Source of the DNA: Knoxdaviesia capensis
Lineage: Eukaryota > Ascomycota > Sordariomycetes > Microascales > Gondwanamycetaceae
Direction of reading: 5' to 3'
Assembly: GCA_001510575.1 (NCBI GenBank)
Contig: LNGK01000008.1
Coordinates: forward strand, 4,288,981 to 4,352,980
Length of the DNA stretch: 64,000 nucleotides
Positions within the stretch are counted from its first letter, which is position 1, and every line of letters begins with the position of its first letter. The position numbers were made by a program, and so were the translations under genes. This document shows, in pieces, positions 31,234-42,500 of this stretch. The notes beneath the pieces are model-generated. The model was not told where the DNA came from, searched no databases, and saw only the letters and a program-made list of their open reading frames with translations.

Positions 31234-33590
31234 TTTGAGTGTATGTGGGAAGGGAAAGGGGAGGATGTGTTGTGTAAAAAGGGTGTGAAGGAGGATGAAG
31301 AGTGTGTTTTGAGGCTAGAGAGGCGAGAAAGAAAAAGTATTTGGAAGGGTGAGGGGAAGATACAAGGCGGCTGGCTTCTAAACTTTCGAGATTCAATGGC
31401 AGTCGCATACAGCCTCACATAAAAACACACAAAACGGCGGGAATCCTATACGAAAATTTCCTTGCTTCCCGGAGTATTTTACTGGATTTCTCAAGGTTTC
31501 GTAGGTCGTTCAATTTTTCAGTGGATTGACCTTCCGCTCTGATACGCCGTTTGTCGGCGAGCCGAATGCGGTTTAGCGCCCGGCGTACCGTCAGCGCCCA
31601 ACTCCGCAGCGGCATAAGGGGCCCCGGAGCTGTTATTTCGGGGATTCGAGACAGGCTGGTTACAGTAGGATTTCCGTTCGGGTTCGGGGTAGTCTTGAAT
31701 TTTAAACTGGATGTGTAAGGAAAGTAGAGGGCGATATCTAGACTCGTTTGCCAGCCTACGTCAGGGTTTCAGGCACAAGCGCCTGCAAAACATGTAAGCC
31801 GGGAATATATATTCCCATGGCCGCCGGCGGGGTTCAACCCGAAGTGCAAAAGATGGTCTCCGGAAACCGATTCGGCGGTCGGGGGCGGAAGAACCCGGGG
31901 TCGGTCATAGCCGGCGTTTGTTACGAAATGGACGCGTTCAAACAAACAGCAAACTCAATTGGCCACAAGCAGGCCAGAGCTGTCAGTTGGAAGGTGCTAT
32001 GTCAACATTACGTCGGCTGTAACCCTATTTCTAACGAGCAAGGAGAACGAAGAATGGGAAAGAAACACGGGTGGCCCCATGTGGATGAGAGCATTTCTCA
32101 ATGAACAGGGTTGAAGCTGTTGGCACTTTCCTCTACTCGTGCCACGCCCCACTTATCTGGTTCACTCTACGAGCGCACCATCTAAAGATGGTGCTCATCA
32201 GCAATGTTGCCAGATCACCAATGTTGCCAGTGCACCAATTTTTCTAAAAAACCCCTATTCAACTATCACCATATTCGAAAATAATTTATATCTTTTTCTA
32301 TAAAATTCCTATTAACTATATTTACTAAACGTCGACTCTAAGAGGCTATACGCTTCTATTTAGCTAACCCTCAAATATCTATCTCGTAAGTTGCGCGAGA
32401 TTTCGCTATCAGAAGAAGGGGTTTTTAGTAGCATAGCTGCACTGGCAACATTGGTGATTTGGCAACATTGCTGATGAGCACCATCTTTAGATGGTGCGCT
32501 CGTAGAGTGAACCAGATAAGTGGGGCGTGGCACGAGTAACGGAAGCCCTGGAAACCGTCCAGCGAAAAGTGTGTAATTGCGTGTTCTGAGGAGCAGGAAG
32601 GAGCGATCCTTCGCGGCCGGTTTCTACTGAATCACTCACCACATTAATTCCCAGGAAAGAGCGAACCGGTTTTGGTGTTTCATAAGTCACCGCTTCCCTT
32701 TCGCGTGCAAATTCGGTCGCAACTTACTGTTTGGTCGCTGTCTAGTTAGTCGCTGCAAATGGCGCCAAAGACACTTTGGAAGGAACATCCCCCCCCCCAC
32801 CCACCGACAAAACTGCATCCCACGTCATGTTCGTTTGTACCTGCCTGTATGTACTTTTTCAAGGCCCTAAAAGAGACTGCCCTTCCTCCCCCCCATTACT
32901 TAATCCTTCGTCGATTGAAATCCCGATCCCTATCTTTTCCTCTCCTTTTATTTATTTTCTTTCTTTTATTTCCTGATCGTCAAACTCTCATCCTTTCGTC
33001 ATAGTTTCTTCCCCATAATAAATCTTCCGTGCCGTCGTGATTTTTTCTCCGGCTTCCCGAGCGATATCACTGTCTCAGATACACAGTATTTTTCAGAGCT
33101 GGGTGATATCCTATACCCTGACTTCCAGCCTCCAGACTGCCCCGCATTCGCACCCCCTCCTTAAAACTTCGTTCTGCCCCTCCTTGCGTTGAAGACATCC
33201 AACAATCATCCAATCTGCAGGGACTAAACCGGTGGTAAACTAGATTGACGTTCCATGGTTGGTAGACAAATCTAAAAAGGTTTTTTTTCTTTCATTTTTT
33301 CCTGGTGCTTAAAGGCGGCTATATCAGCGCCAATTCGCTATCTACCCTTCGTTGAAGCTTGTTTATTTTCTTCTTTTTTTTCCCCTTTCTTCTTCCAGCC
33401 TCACTTTATCTGGGTTGCCCTGATCCAAGCTTATCTCCAATTTCCAAGTTTGTTCTTTTTTTCCTCTTCTCGTGCCCTCTCCTTCTTTCTCTCTCTTCCG
33501 TATCATATTCCCGGATCTTCCATCTTTGACCGTCCTCAGAGCTGTAATCCTCAGCCTCATTTCTCCCTCCACACTCTATCCTCAGTCACA
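31234..33590. other. Divergent promoter region, SET gene and 6-phosphogluconolactonase gene
   Basis: About 2.4 kb between divergent start codons. It contains the MITE at 32136-32536 and a pyrimidine-rich leader from about 33350 to 33590 before the 6-phosphogluconolactonase ATG. The short frames here (for example 31748-32104) have no recognisable domain. Confidence 0.6.
32136..32536. mobile_element. MITE with 99-bp terminal inverted repeats and TA duplication
   Basis: Terminal inverted repeats 32136-32234 and 32438-32536 begin CTCGTGCCACGCCCCACTTA. I found one mismatch between them (AGATC versus AAATC). TA flanks both ends (32134-32135 and 32537-32538). The 203-bp centre is AT-rich with no ORF. 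Each repeat contains two copies of CAATGTTGCCAG/CAATGTTGCCA-like sequence and a palindrome ACCATCTAAAGATGGT. Size, repeats and TA duplication fit a non-autonomous Tc1/mariner-type element. The near-identity of the repeats suggests it is fairly young. Confidence 0.88.
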
Positions 33591-34373
33591 ATGGGCAAGC
33601 AACCAAATCTGTTTGCCTTCCCTACCGTCGATGCCCTGGCTCCGGCCCTGCGCTCCTACATCATCCAGGCCCAAAACGCCGGCTTGACGCGCCACGGAAC
33701 CTTCAAGATTGCCGTGTCAGGCGGCTCTTTGCCGAAAACCCTCGCCCAGGCGCTTCTCTCTCCTCCTCGCGACAGCAACGACGTGGTGGACTTCAGCAAA
33801 TGGGAAATCTTCTTTGCCGATGAGCGCGCCGTTCCGCTCGACCATGCCGACTCGAACTACGGCCTCCTGCTGACCGAACTGCTGAACAAGCTCCCCGCGA
33901 GCGCCGGAACCCCCGCCGTCCACCCCATCGACGTGCAGTACCTGAACGATATTCAAGAGCTGGCCGATCAGTACGAACAGGTTCTTGTGCGCAGCTTTGC
34001 CTCGCGAGACTCGGTCAAGCTCCCCATCTTCGACCTCCTCCTCCTCGGATGCGGCCCCGACGGACACACCTGCTCGCTGTTCCCCGGACACGCTCTGCTC
34101 CGCGAGACGTCGGCCTGGGTGGCCCCGATTGAGGATTCGCCGAAGCCCCCGCCGAAGCGAATCACCCTCACTCTGCCGGTTGTGGCCCACGGCGTCAAGG
34201 TGGCCTTTGTGGCTACCGGGGCCGGCAAGCAGACTATCATGAAGGAAATCTTTGAGAAGGGCAACGGGCTCCCCTGTGCTCTGGTCAACGAAGCTGCCGG
34301 AGATCGCTGCAGCTGGTTTGTTGATACTGCTGCCGTCGAGGGCGTGTCGTTCCCCCGCCGTGGATTTCTGTGA
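33591..34373 (+). CDS. 6-phosphogluconolactonase
   Basis: 260 aa, single exon. The ATG at 33591 is chosen over the longer upstream frame because the latter is only translated pyrimidine-rich leader. Motifs of the SOL/devB family are present: VSGGSLPK (42-49), FFADERAVP (74-82), LGCGPDGHTCSLFPGH (152-167) and GAGKQTIMKEI near the C-terminus. Length is normal for the family. The enzyme hydrolyses 6-phosphogluconolactone to 6-phosphogluconate, the second step of the oxidative pentose phosphate pathway, in the cytosol, supporting NADPH supply. It is probably the only SOL-type gene here and shows no oddities. Confidence 0.95.
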   Translation: MGKQPNLFAFPTVDALAPALRSYIIQAQNAGLTRHGTFKIAVSGGSLPKTLAQALLSPPRDSNDVVDFSKWEIFFADERAVPLDHADSNYGLLLTELLNKLPASAGTPAVHPIDVQYLNDIQELADQYEQVLVRSFASRDSVKLPIFDLLLLGCGPDGHTCSLFPGHALLRETSAWVAPIEDSPKPPPKRITLTLPVVAHGVKVAFVATGAGKQTIMKEIFEKGNGLPCALVNEAAGDRCSWFVDTAAVEGVSFPRRGFL

Positions 34374-35248
34374 TGCAGCTCTCAGACACCTTCTAGCTTT
34401 GATATTTGATGTTCTTTTCTTTTCTATTCGCTCTTATATCTTATCATCTTCTAGCCTCCATTTTGGGGCTCAGATTTGTTCCTCTTTCTCTCTCTCTTGA
34501 CCGCAGCTTCGTGTTGTCTTGTCCGCCTCCCCCGCTTTGCTCTAGACCACACCAAGCGAGTTTAGGTGCCGTTTCGAGGCCCCATGGGGGGATGCATCCC
34601 TATTTGATTTGAGTGGCGCGAAGATTTGAGTGCGCGTTTTCGCGCCAAAACAGCAGGATCCAGCCAGTTTGAACCTTTGCCTTACTTGATCTCTTTTTTC
34701 ACTGCTTCTTCTCCGAGGGTAAGCTGGCCCCGGGTGGAACGCGAAGGCGTCTCGGGATTGAATATGATATTTTCTACGTCGACTCTCTTACATATATGGT
34801 CTTCACCTTTTCTCTTATCTCTTCCTTTTGCTCTCTCGCTTAATTTCACAGCTTGAAGCTTGCGGCTCGCTACGTTTGCCATCCACATGCCATTTTCGCC
34901 GTTTTCATCATGTACTTTGCCCTTATTTTAGACGGCCAACAGACTTGAGTGGCCTTGCTTTTTTTTTTCTTTTTCTTCTACAGATTCCCTCAATTCACAA
35001 TGGCATTCCAGATCTCCGTATTTTGTGCATTGGGCCTGTGTAGATGTTGTTGTCAATGTGTGTGAATTATCAGCGTAGAATTGCTCGCAAACGAGAGGGT
35101 GTATCAGCTTTCATTAGAATTACAAATTAGAGGTATAACGCCGATGCACAAGAAACAAAAGGAAAAAAGGAAAACGTCGCTGGAAACACAGAGAACAAGA
35201 ATCCAGCACTAGGGGGGATAATGAAAAAGAAAAGCTACCAACTCGCTC
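34374..35248. other. Convergent 3' region
   Basis: Separates the 3' ends of the 6-phosphogluconolactonase gene (+) and the Ser/Pro-rich gene (-). It is T-rich on the left and A-rich on the right, as expected for converging 3' UTRs. No gene seen. Confidence 0.6.
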
Positions 35249-37180
35249 TCACACAGCCCGCCAAACAGCCCCAGCAGCCCGCGGCGCCTGGCCATTCGTA
35301 GTGGTGCCAGTTGCACCTGGAGCATCAAGATCACTCCCGTCTCCGGCCATGCGACGAATCCACGCGGCCTCTTTCAGGCCCGCAGCGCGCTCAATACCCT
35401 GCATCATCCCGATCTCGGCCATCATATCGCCCACAAGCGCGCCGGCGCCGGCCAGCACGGCCGCTAGACTCGACCCGGCGTGGGCGGCCGCAGCGGCGTC
35501 GCCGGGATCCAGCACCCGCAGGTCATCCTGCCAGCCGAGCAGGCGGCGCTCGATTGCCGCCACATCGGCGTGCCACGCGGCGTCCAGGGCGCCGACGAAC
35601 GCCACAACCCCGTCGTCCGGCTCGTCGGGGCCGCCGCCGGTAGTGTCGGTGGGGAGGGCGGCGGCGTCGCCGCGCGCCCGGGCAGTGTCGATCTCGCGCG
35701 CGCGCTCGACCCACCGCTCGAACCGCCGCACCACGCGCGCATGCTTGCCGCCGGGCTCGGACAGGTTCCACAGGCCAAGCAGCACGCCGTCGAGGCGCTG
35801 CACGCGCGCCGCGAGCGCGGGGCCCGCGGCGGCCGCCGGCGACGGCATGCCGGAGTCCGCCCAGCGGGCCAGCGCGGCGGCGTTCCTGCGCGCGGTGTGC
35901 GCGGCTTCGGCTGCTGCCACGTCTGCCGCGGCATGCTCGAGCGCGGTGAAGCGCGCGCCGAGCTTGGCGTGGGCGCTGGCGCGCCAGGCGGCCAGCGCGG
36001 GGGCCGCGTCGCGGTGCAGGAGGTGCAGCACCAGCAGGTCGTTCTGGCGGCGCTGGGTGTCGGCGGAGATGGCGACGTTGGCGGGCAGCTTGGAGGGGGA
36101 CGGCGGGGCGAAGAATGTGGATGTGAGGGGCTTCGGCGCGGTGGTCTTGGTCGGCGAGAAGTGTTGCTGCAGGGTTGTGAACGCGGGGCGGAGGCGCGGG
36201 GGCAGCGAGGCGACGGCGACTGGTGGCGGGCCGACGCGGGAGGGGGGTCGGCCCGAGCTGGATGCGGGGCGTCGGGGGCTTGATGGCGGCTGGCCGGAAC
36301 TAGAAGGGGGTCTGCCCGAGCTAGACGGCGGTCTTCCCGAGCTCGACGGCGGTCGGCCAGAACTTGTCGGTGGCCGTCCGGAGGACGACGGCGGGCGGGA
36401 CGGATGGGTGGGCGAGCGTGGCTTCGTGGTCTTGGTGGTGGACGCCGTGCTGGCGCCCGACGGCGGGCGGAGCACCGTGGCGCCAGAGATATCCGTCACG
36501 CTGGATTTGGCGCGTGTGTGGCCTGCGCCCGCCGGTCGGGCAGCACTGCGGCCTGTGCTTGGTGCCCGCGCCACGCCTGGTGCGGAAGAGGTGCCGGCTT
36601 GTGCGTCGGGCGCCGGCGGTGGTGATGGAGCAGTAGCAGCAGCCGACGGCATGTTTGTAGCCGCACTCCGCGCCGATGGGGGATACTTGCGCGCCGCCTC
36701 AACCACACCGGCATCCTGCACCGGGGCCCGCTGTGGCGGCGCATCCGTGCTGCGCGTGCGCTTAGGCGCTGAGAAGACTTGCGAGATCGGCCGAGGTGCC
36801 CGCACACCCGCAGCAGCCGGCAGTCGCGAGGAAGACGAAGACGTAGCCGACAACCCCGACGGCGATGAAGACGAGGAGGTCGTGGCGGCCGAGATGGCCC
36901 GCGGCTTCACCGGCAGTCTGCTCGGCGACGCGTTGCGCAGGGGGAGGCCCGATGCAGCCGCTGCCGCACCAGCCGACGAGGCAGACGCGGCGGAGACTGC
37001 GCCGTCGCGCTGCGTCGGGAGGCGCAGCGCCGGCGCCGGCGCCAGACCCGGCAGGCCTCCCGCGCGGGTCGCCTTTTCGGCGGGCACACTGGCCCCCGAG
37101 CCGGAGCTGGCAGCGGTGCCTGCGCCACTCAACGCGGGGGCAGGCTTGCGGAGGGACCGCGAGCGCGCCAGGCTCGCCAT
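35249..37180 (-). CDS. Ser/Pro/Ala-rich protein with conserved C-terminal helical domain, function unknown
   Basis: 643-aa single-exon frame. Residues 1-320 are low-complexity, basic and Ser/Pro-rich. They include about eight tandem RPPSSSG-type heptads (262-316), probably disordered and phosphorylatable. From about 326 (RLRPAFTTLQQHFSPTKTTA) to 620 the sequence becomes helical, with repeated Leu/Ala heptads and WVERAREID- and WQDDLRVLD-like stretches. I associate this layout with a conserved Eurotiomycete family that is sometimes labelled AGA1 A-agglutinin anchor, but I see no signal peptide or GPI signal, so that label is not supported. A 663-codon frame on the opposite strand is explained by the GC-rich codon use. 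Confidence 0.75.
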   Translation of the reverse strand: MASLARSRSLRKPAPALSGAGTAASSGSGASVPAEKATRAGGLPGLAPAPALRLPTQRDGAVSAASASSAGAAAAASGLPLRNASPSRLPVKPRAISAATTSSSSSPSGLSATSSSSSRLPAAAGVRAPRPISQVFSAPKRTRSTDAPPQRAPVQDAGVVEAARKYPPSARSAATNMPSAAATAPSPPPAPDAQAGTSSAPGVARAPSTGRSAARPAGAGHTRAKSSVTDISGATVLRPPSGASTASTTKTTKPRSPTHPSRPPSSSGRPPTSSGRPPSSSGRPPSSSGRPPSSSGQPPSSPRRPASSSGRPPSRVGPPPVAVASLPPRLRPAFTTLQQHFSPTKTTAPKPLTSTFFAPPSPSKLPANVAISADTQRRQNDLLVLHLLHRDAAPALAAWRASAHAKLGARFTALEHAAADVAAAEAAHTARRNAAALARWADSGMPSPAAAAGPALAARVQRLDGVLLGLWNLSEPGGKHARVVRRFERWVERAREIDTARARGDAAALPTDTTGGGPDEPDDGVVAFVGALDAAWHADVAAIERRLLGWQDDLRVLDPGDAAAAAHAGSSLAAVLAGAGALVGDMMAEIGMMQGIERAAGLKEAAWIRRMAGDGSDLDAPGATGTTTNGQAPRAAGAVWRAV

Positions 37181-39537
37181 CGTTCAGAGGATGCGGAGCT
37201 TTTCCAAGCAAGTCCGGACGGAAGGTTCAGCGAACGGAGATATTCCTGCCCGCGATGGTCGTTCAGCATCGATACAAACGCCACGGCGTTGACGATTTCC
37301 TCCGGCCGCGTTTGTCGACGGGGACGGGTTTCTTCCTTTTGCAGATGTGAGAAATGTGGGAAAGAAGAAAAAAGACAGAGTACGGCACAGTACCCGGATA
37401 TAAACAGTAACAAAAGAACAGAAAAGGAGCGTGGTGGCTATTTATTTTGTCTTTTTTCTTTTTTTCCTTTCTTGTTCGCGCTCTCGCCAAAAATCCGGGG
37501 AGATCGTTTTAAGGGGTCTCGTTCCTGTTCTACGCGGAAACGGCTCCAAGATTCTCAAGAACTGTCCACCCTGGTTCCAGCTAACTCAAAAAAATGTGGT
37601 CACGTGACCCACACGAGCCCAAGGTGTACCCTGTCAGACGCCAGAAAAGGAAGCCCTAACCCTAACAACTTCCTCATTTATATGTATTACAGACCTTAGA
37701 AAGACGCTGTAGGTTATTGAATTGCTGCCAAAGTCAAGCTTCGGACGACCCAGACTCTCATCTCCGCTTTGTTCGTCCCGAAGTCTCTGCCGCACCACCA
37801 TGGGCCCGTTCGGCTCGAGGAAATATCGTGCTGGCGGTGGAGGGTCTGCGTGCCGACACCGAGGTGCTTGGTCGACTTGGCCGAAAGCCATGTTCTCAAA
37901 GTTGGCCCGAACTCTGATATGGCCGTCCAGTTTGTTTTCTCAGGAGACGAGGATGGCCATGACTTCTTTATGCGCCGTTGCTCACAGACCACGCGTTTCT
38001 TCCTCTTCCACGCAGCCTATCCGGATTGAGAGGCAGTGTAACCCTTGTATAACCCTAACTTTCTCCCTGCATCACCGCATGCACGCATCAACAGAATTAC
38101 AAGAATGGTTCACTGTTAAACAGCGAAACTTCACACCTGCTACCTGCTAACTGATACATTGATTCTCTCGAACTACCGCAATAAAGCCAATTTCACCGCA
38201 AACGCCGATGAACGCCGGTCAGCGCCGCACCCCCCAATCTCCCCACCACAGCCCGAGACTTTTCAAGTACACTGAAGCCTTGTTGTCTTCTCTTCTTCTT
38301 GAGGAAAAGCACGGGAGACAGAACCAGACTGCACCCTTCCACCCCAGACTCCCCATTTAGTCCTTGTACACAGGTACAAGCATGTCTATACGCACCCCCG
38401 TGCACTCGCATACGTCCACCTGTCTCCCCCGACCCCCACGCTCCAGGTTCGAGACCGCGCCCGTACCACCACCACCAAGTATTATGTATAGCCTTACTGC
38501 CCGCCAGAGACAGAGACCCTGTCTCATATAAAGCCCAATTCTCCGGTCCCATACGCAGCCACAGCGCATGTCTCTTCCTGAACGCCGGCGTCCAATGTAA
38601 CTCACAAGCCCTAGCATACACCCAAAATGCAGAGGGGCAATTCAACACGGAAGTCATGAAATATATGTATTCTTATCCAGTCGTGTACTTATATTCAACT
38701 AATGTATGAAACAAAATCTCCCCCAAAAATACAATCAAATAAGTATATGCATGCCCCCTTCATTAGTACCTTACCTCCACTCCCCTAACAACATAACAGA
38801 CCAAACTCCAAAGTCAAAGAAAGAACAAGATTCATGATGCTTAGTATCACCCTCAGCCACAGTCCCTTCCACAATCCACAAATTAAAGCCAAAAAGAGAT
38901 ATACCAATAGACAAAGCCCTCAGACAAGGAACAGTAAATGTAAATAATGTGGAGTCCACATGCAAAGACAAAAGAAAAAGTATGTAGAAAATCCAGGAGT
39001 GAGCCCAAGATATGTCAAGACGCCCATGTCAGGGGTGTTGGGGCTCTCCAAGCCCTATATAACAAACAAGAGATCAACCATTACCTAGAAAACACCATCC
39101 CACCACAGCAGGTGTAGAACACACAAAACAAGAAATGTACCAAAATCTAGAAGAAAACAACCAAAATACAAGGTACCTGAGGAAGGAAATTGAAGAAGTC
39201 ATCATGAGGGCAAAACAAAGGGGGGAAAAAAAACAAGCTTAGTAAAAAGGAAACGGCTTCAATCATTTGTAAACAAGGGCTAGAAAGATAAACTTCAACG
39301 AGACAAACTTCTCTCTCTCACCACTCTAACCACCCGACAAAAATGAAGAAGAAAAAAAAACGGAAGGAATGGCTTCGGCCTCTTGTCCTCACTATGAGGA
39401 TGAGAGACCAAAGAGAGCAGTCAAAAGCCCAAGGTATGTCGATGGAAGATGCTCAAGGCTGAAGAGTCCTGAATGAGCAGGGAATGGCTTCCCCCGACTG
39501 CATGAGAAGTCAGGTCTGGGGTAGAAATGACGGCCGG
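37181..39537. other. Intergenic region between two minus-strand genes
   Basis: The left part (37181-37500) is the pyrimidine-rich (minus strand) leader of the gene at 37180. CCCTAACCCTAAC near 37653-37665 is a two-unit telomere-like motif. The stretch 38700-39500 is A-rich and probably includes the 3' UTR of the next gene. Short frames at 37700-38660 overlap on both strands and match nothing known to me. Confidence 0.55.
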
Positions 39538-42500
39538 CTAATTGTACTGCTCCAGGACAGAAGCGAGACCAGACTCCTGCTCAGCATCGTCACCACCATC
39601 AGCGGCCGCCGCAGCAGCATCCCGAGTCTGCTTGATCTGATGGAGAACAGCCTGAACGTCACCACGAGCCTGACGCAGCATCGAGTTGCAGCTCTGGCAG
39701 ATACGAAGCGCACACCACGAGCACCGGAAGAACTGATCGTCAATCGCCTCGCCGCCTCCGCATGTCTGGCATTCCAGTCGGTAAAACTTGTTGGGCACAC
39801 GCAGCATGCGCTGGTGGCGCTGGAAGCAATCGTAATGGGAGTGGCGAAGTTCAGTCGCCGGGAACAGTCCGTTCGGGCCAGGCTTGTTGGAAAGACGCGG
39901 GGCCGGAGTTGCAGTGGGAAAGTGCATCGCCTCTGCCGGAGGCTCGGGGAGTTCGTCGTAATTGACCTCCTTGTACACCACATCGGATCTTCGCATGGGT
40001 CCTGGGCCACTGCCGGGATACTGGCCCGGCTGTTGGCCAGACGCAGCGAAGTCCCGAGCCGAGAACGGGGGAGGTCCAGCGGATGCCGGAGTGTCGGCCG
40101 AGCTAGCCGACGACGGCGCGCCATCCTGAAGCGCACCGGCTGACGAACGAGCGGTGGCAGTTGCCAGAGCAAGACTTCCAGTGGCTCCACCCGGACGGCC
40201 AGGCTGTCTGCGGATGGGTTGGGCGGGGAACTGGTTCATGTGAGACTTGGTCTGTCCCGGAATTGCAGTCGGCGACATGATCGGCATGTTCGAAGTTTCG
40301 CCGGGGGGTACAATCCCAGCAGAGCCAGATGTCGCGGCGTCCGGAGGCATGGGAGGAGAGGTAGCGGCGTTGGGAGCGCCAGCCGCCTTGAGATCACTGA
40401 GACTCTTAGTCCCGTGAACACCAGAACCACCACCAATCTCCTTGCGCGCAATGGGGCGACGGGTAATGTTGCCCGCGGGCTGTTGTTGATTCATCTGCAT
40501 TTTCTTGTCCTGTCCCTCGTTGTCACCGCTTCCAGGTTCAGGAGACGCCGCCGGGGACAGCTGGGGAGCAACCGGGTCAACAATCGGCGTCTGAACATCC
40601 TGCTTCTCATACTCCGGGGTCGGAAGGCGCTTCAGGGCATTGCCCTGGGACCCATTGGACACGGAAGCCGGAGTCGAAGCAGCATCAGGGAAGGTCGTGC
40701 GCACTCCGAGGACGATAGGCTCCTGCGAATCCACTCTGTACCGGAGCGGGGGTTTAGCATCAACGTCATCTGCAATCCGATTCTTCGTCCGAAGACTGTG
40801 CATCTTCGAGCGGAGGGTAGAAGTCTCTTGTCCCATGTTCGCTTCGTCCGACTCGCCGCTAGCGTAGCTGTCCCGTGAATATTCCGATACCGAAGCCGAT
40901 GAAGCAGCTGCGGTTGAGGCCGCAGTAGTTGCAAGGGATACCGAAGAGCTCGTGGAAGCAGCAGCAGCAGCAGCAGCAGGGGGTGCGGGTGCGGGTGGTG
41001 CGTCTAAGCCCGGAGAAGAAAGTGGAGAGGGTCTCGTAGCGGATGGTCGAATGTCTCGGCCCGGGAGGCCGAATGGAGATGTCGGTGTGCGAAGTTGTGC
41101 AGCTTGGAGGTGTGAAGGTGATGGGAGAGGATTCGCTGCATAGGAGTTTTGAACAGTTGAGGAGTTGGAAAGGTTAGAATTGGTGGAGGTTTGTGGATTC
41201 AAGGGAGAAATAGAAGATGCAGTTTGTTGTGTGCTTGGTAGCCTGGGGTTTTGTGGCTTTGGCTCCCCCACGATAGAAGCAGCTTGCTTTTGTTGTTGGA
41301 GATACTGGTTTGGTGCTTCATTATCTGTATCAGGCTTTGTGACGGAGAGAGATGGGAAATGTGACGGCTTGTTCTGATTCACAGTAGATGAGATTCCTCT
41401 TGTTGCAGCCATAACAGCACCTGCACCCGTAGTCTTAGTGATCGTTAGAGCATTCGGAGTTTCAGTCACCACAGTCTTGTTTGCTGACTGGCCATGTGAA
41501 ACAGTGATATTGCCTGTAGACAGCTTCAAATCCGCCACCTGGACCTTCTTCTCATTTGTCAAATTTCTCCGGTGAATAAGACTTGGGTCTTTGGGTACCT
41601 GGGGCTGGCTCTGTGATGGCAATGATGAGATGCCAGGAGAATAGATATTCGCAGGCTTTGGTGAAGCCGGGAGGGTGTCCTTCGTGGCAACCTTGGGTTG
41701 TGGGATGTACTGCAATGAAGGCGGAAATCTATTGGTAGCTGAGGTTACTTTTGCGGGCACGGTAGCCTCGGACGTCCTCGCAGTGCTTGCACTACCATCC
41801 ATCGCCGCGTCGCGTGACATGGGCTCGAAATACGAGCCACGGGAGTATGCTGACAGCAAACTCATGATGGATTCTCCCGGAGACGGTTCAGGCGGGGAGA
41901 CTGGGGTGGTCTTCGATGTCGTCGTCAATATCGGGGCTGGGATATGCTTCTGGGCCGGGGCGGCAGTGGGCGCCGTAGGGGCCGGCTTTCGAGTGGTTGA
42001 ACTCGCACCGTAGGCAGCTGAGTCTTGAGCCGAGGCCGAGGCAACGGGAGACGACACCCCCGTTCCGGACATGGTAGTCGGCGAAGTCATGGATGTGGAT
42101 GGACCGGTGGGAGGCGCAGCAGCGGGGCCACCAACAGGTCGGCGAGGAATCGTCATGACCGGTGGAGAGTTTGGCTTGGTCTTGCTCCCGGAGCGGAGCG
42201 GAAAGGATGGCAAGGCACCAGATATCTTCGCAAATGCACTCTCTTTCTTCTCGTCTCTGTCTAGTGTATCTTTTGCCGGTGTGGAAGACTGCGTGTCCTT
42301 TTTCAAAGAATTTGGCAGCATTCGCGAGGCTACCGACATACTCGAGGCGGAAGGAGTCAGCTGAGGTTGCGGAGACGGTAGCGGAGAAGACGACATGGTC
42401 ACAGAACCAAGGCCGATGGTGGAGCGAGGGACAGAGGCGGAAAGACTCGTAGTGGTCGTGTTGGACGGGATTGCGTTCGTCGTGGGCGAATACGGAATGA

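Noticed and set aside
35301..37292. 663-codon open frame on the plus strand opposite the Ser/Pro-rich gene
   Set aside because: Antisense to a frame with better protein character (helical C-terminal domain, ordered heptads). The long antisense frame follows from GC-rich third positions. It has no domain I recognise.
37653..37665. Telomere or ancient chromosome end
   Set aside because: Only two CCCTAA units, embedded in ordinary intergenic DNA. A similar pair occurs near 54648. Too short to call an interstitial telomere.
37714..38029. Overlapping frames of 66-142 codons on both strands near 37.7-38.1 kb
   Set aside because: No recognisable domain, no clear start context and mutually overlapping frames. 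They may be a gene relic, but it is not supportable.
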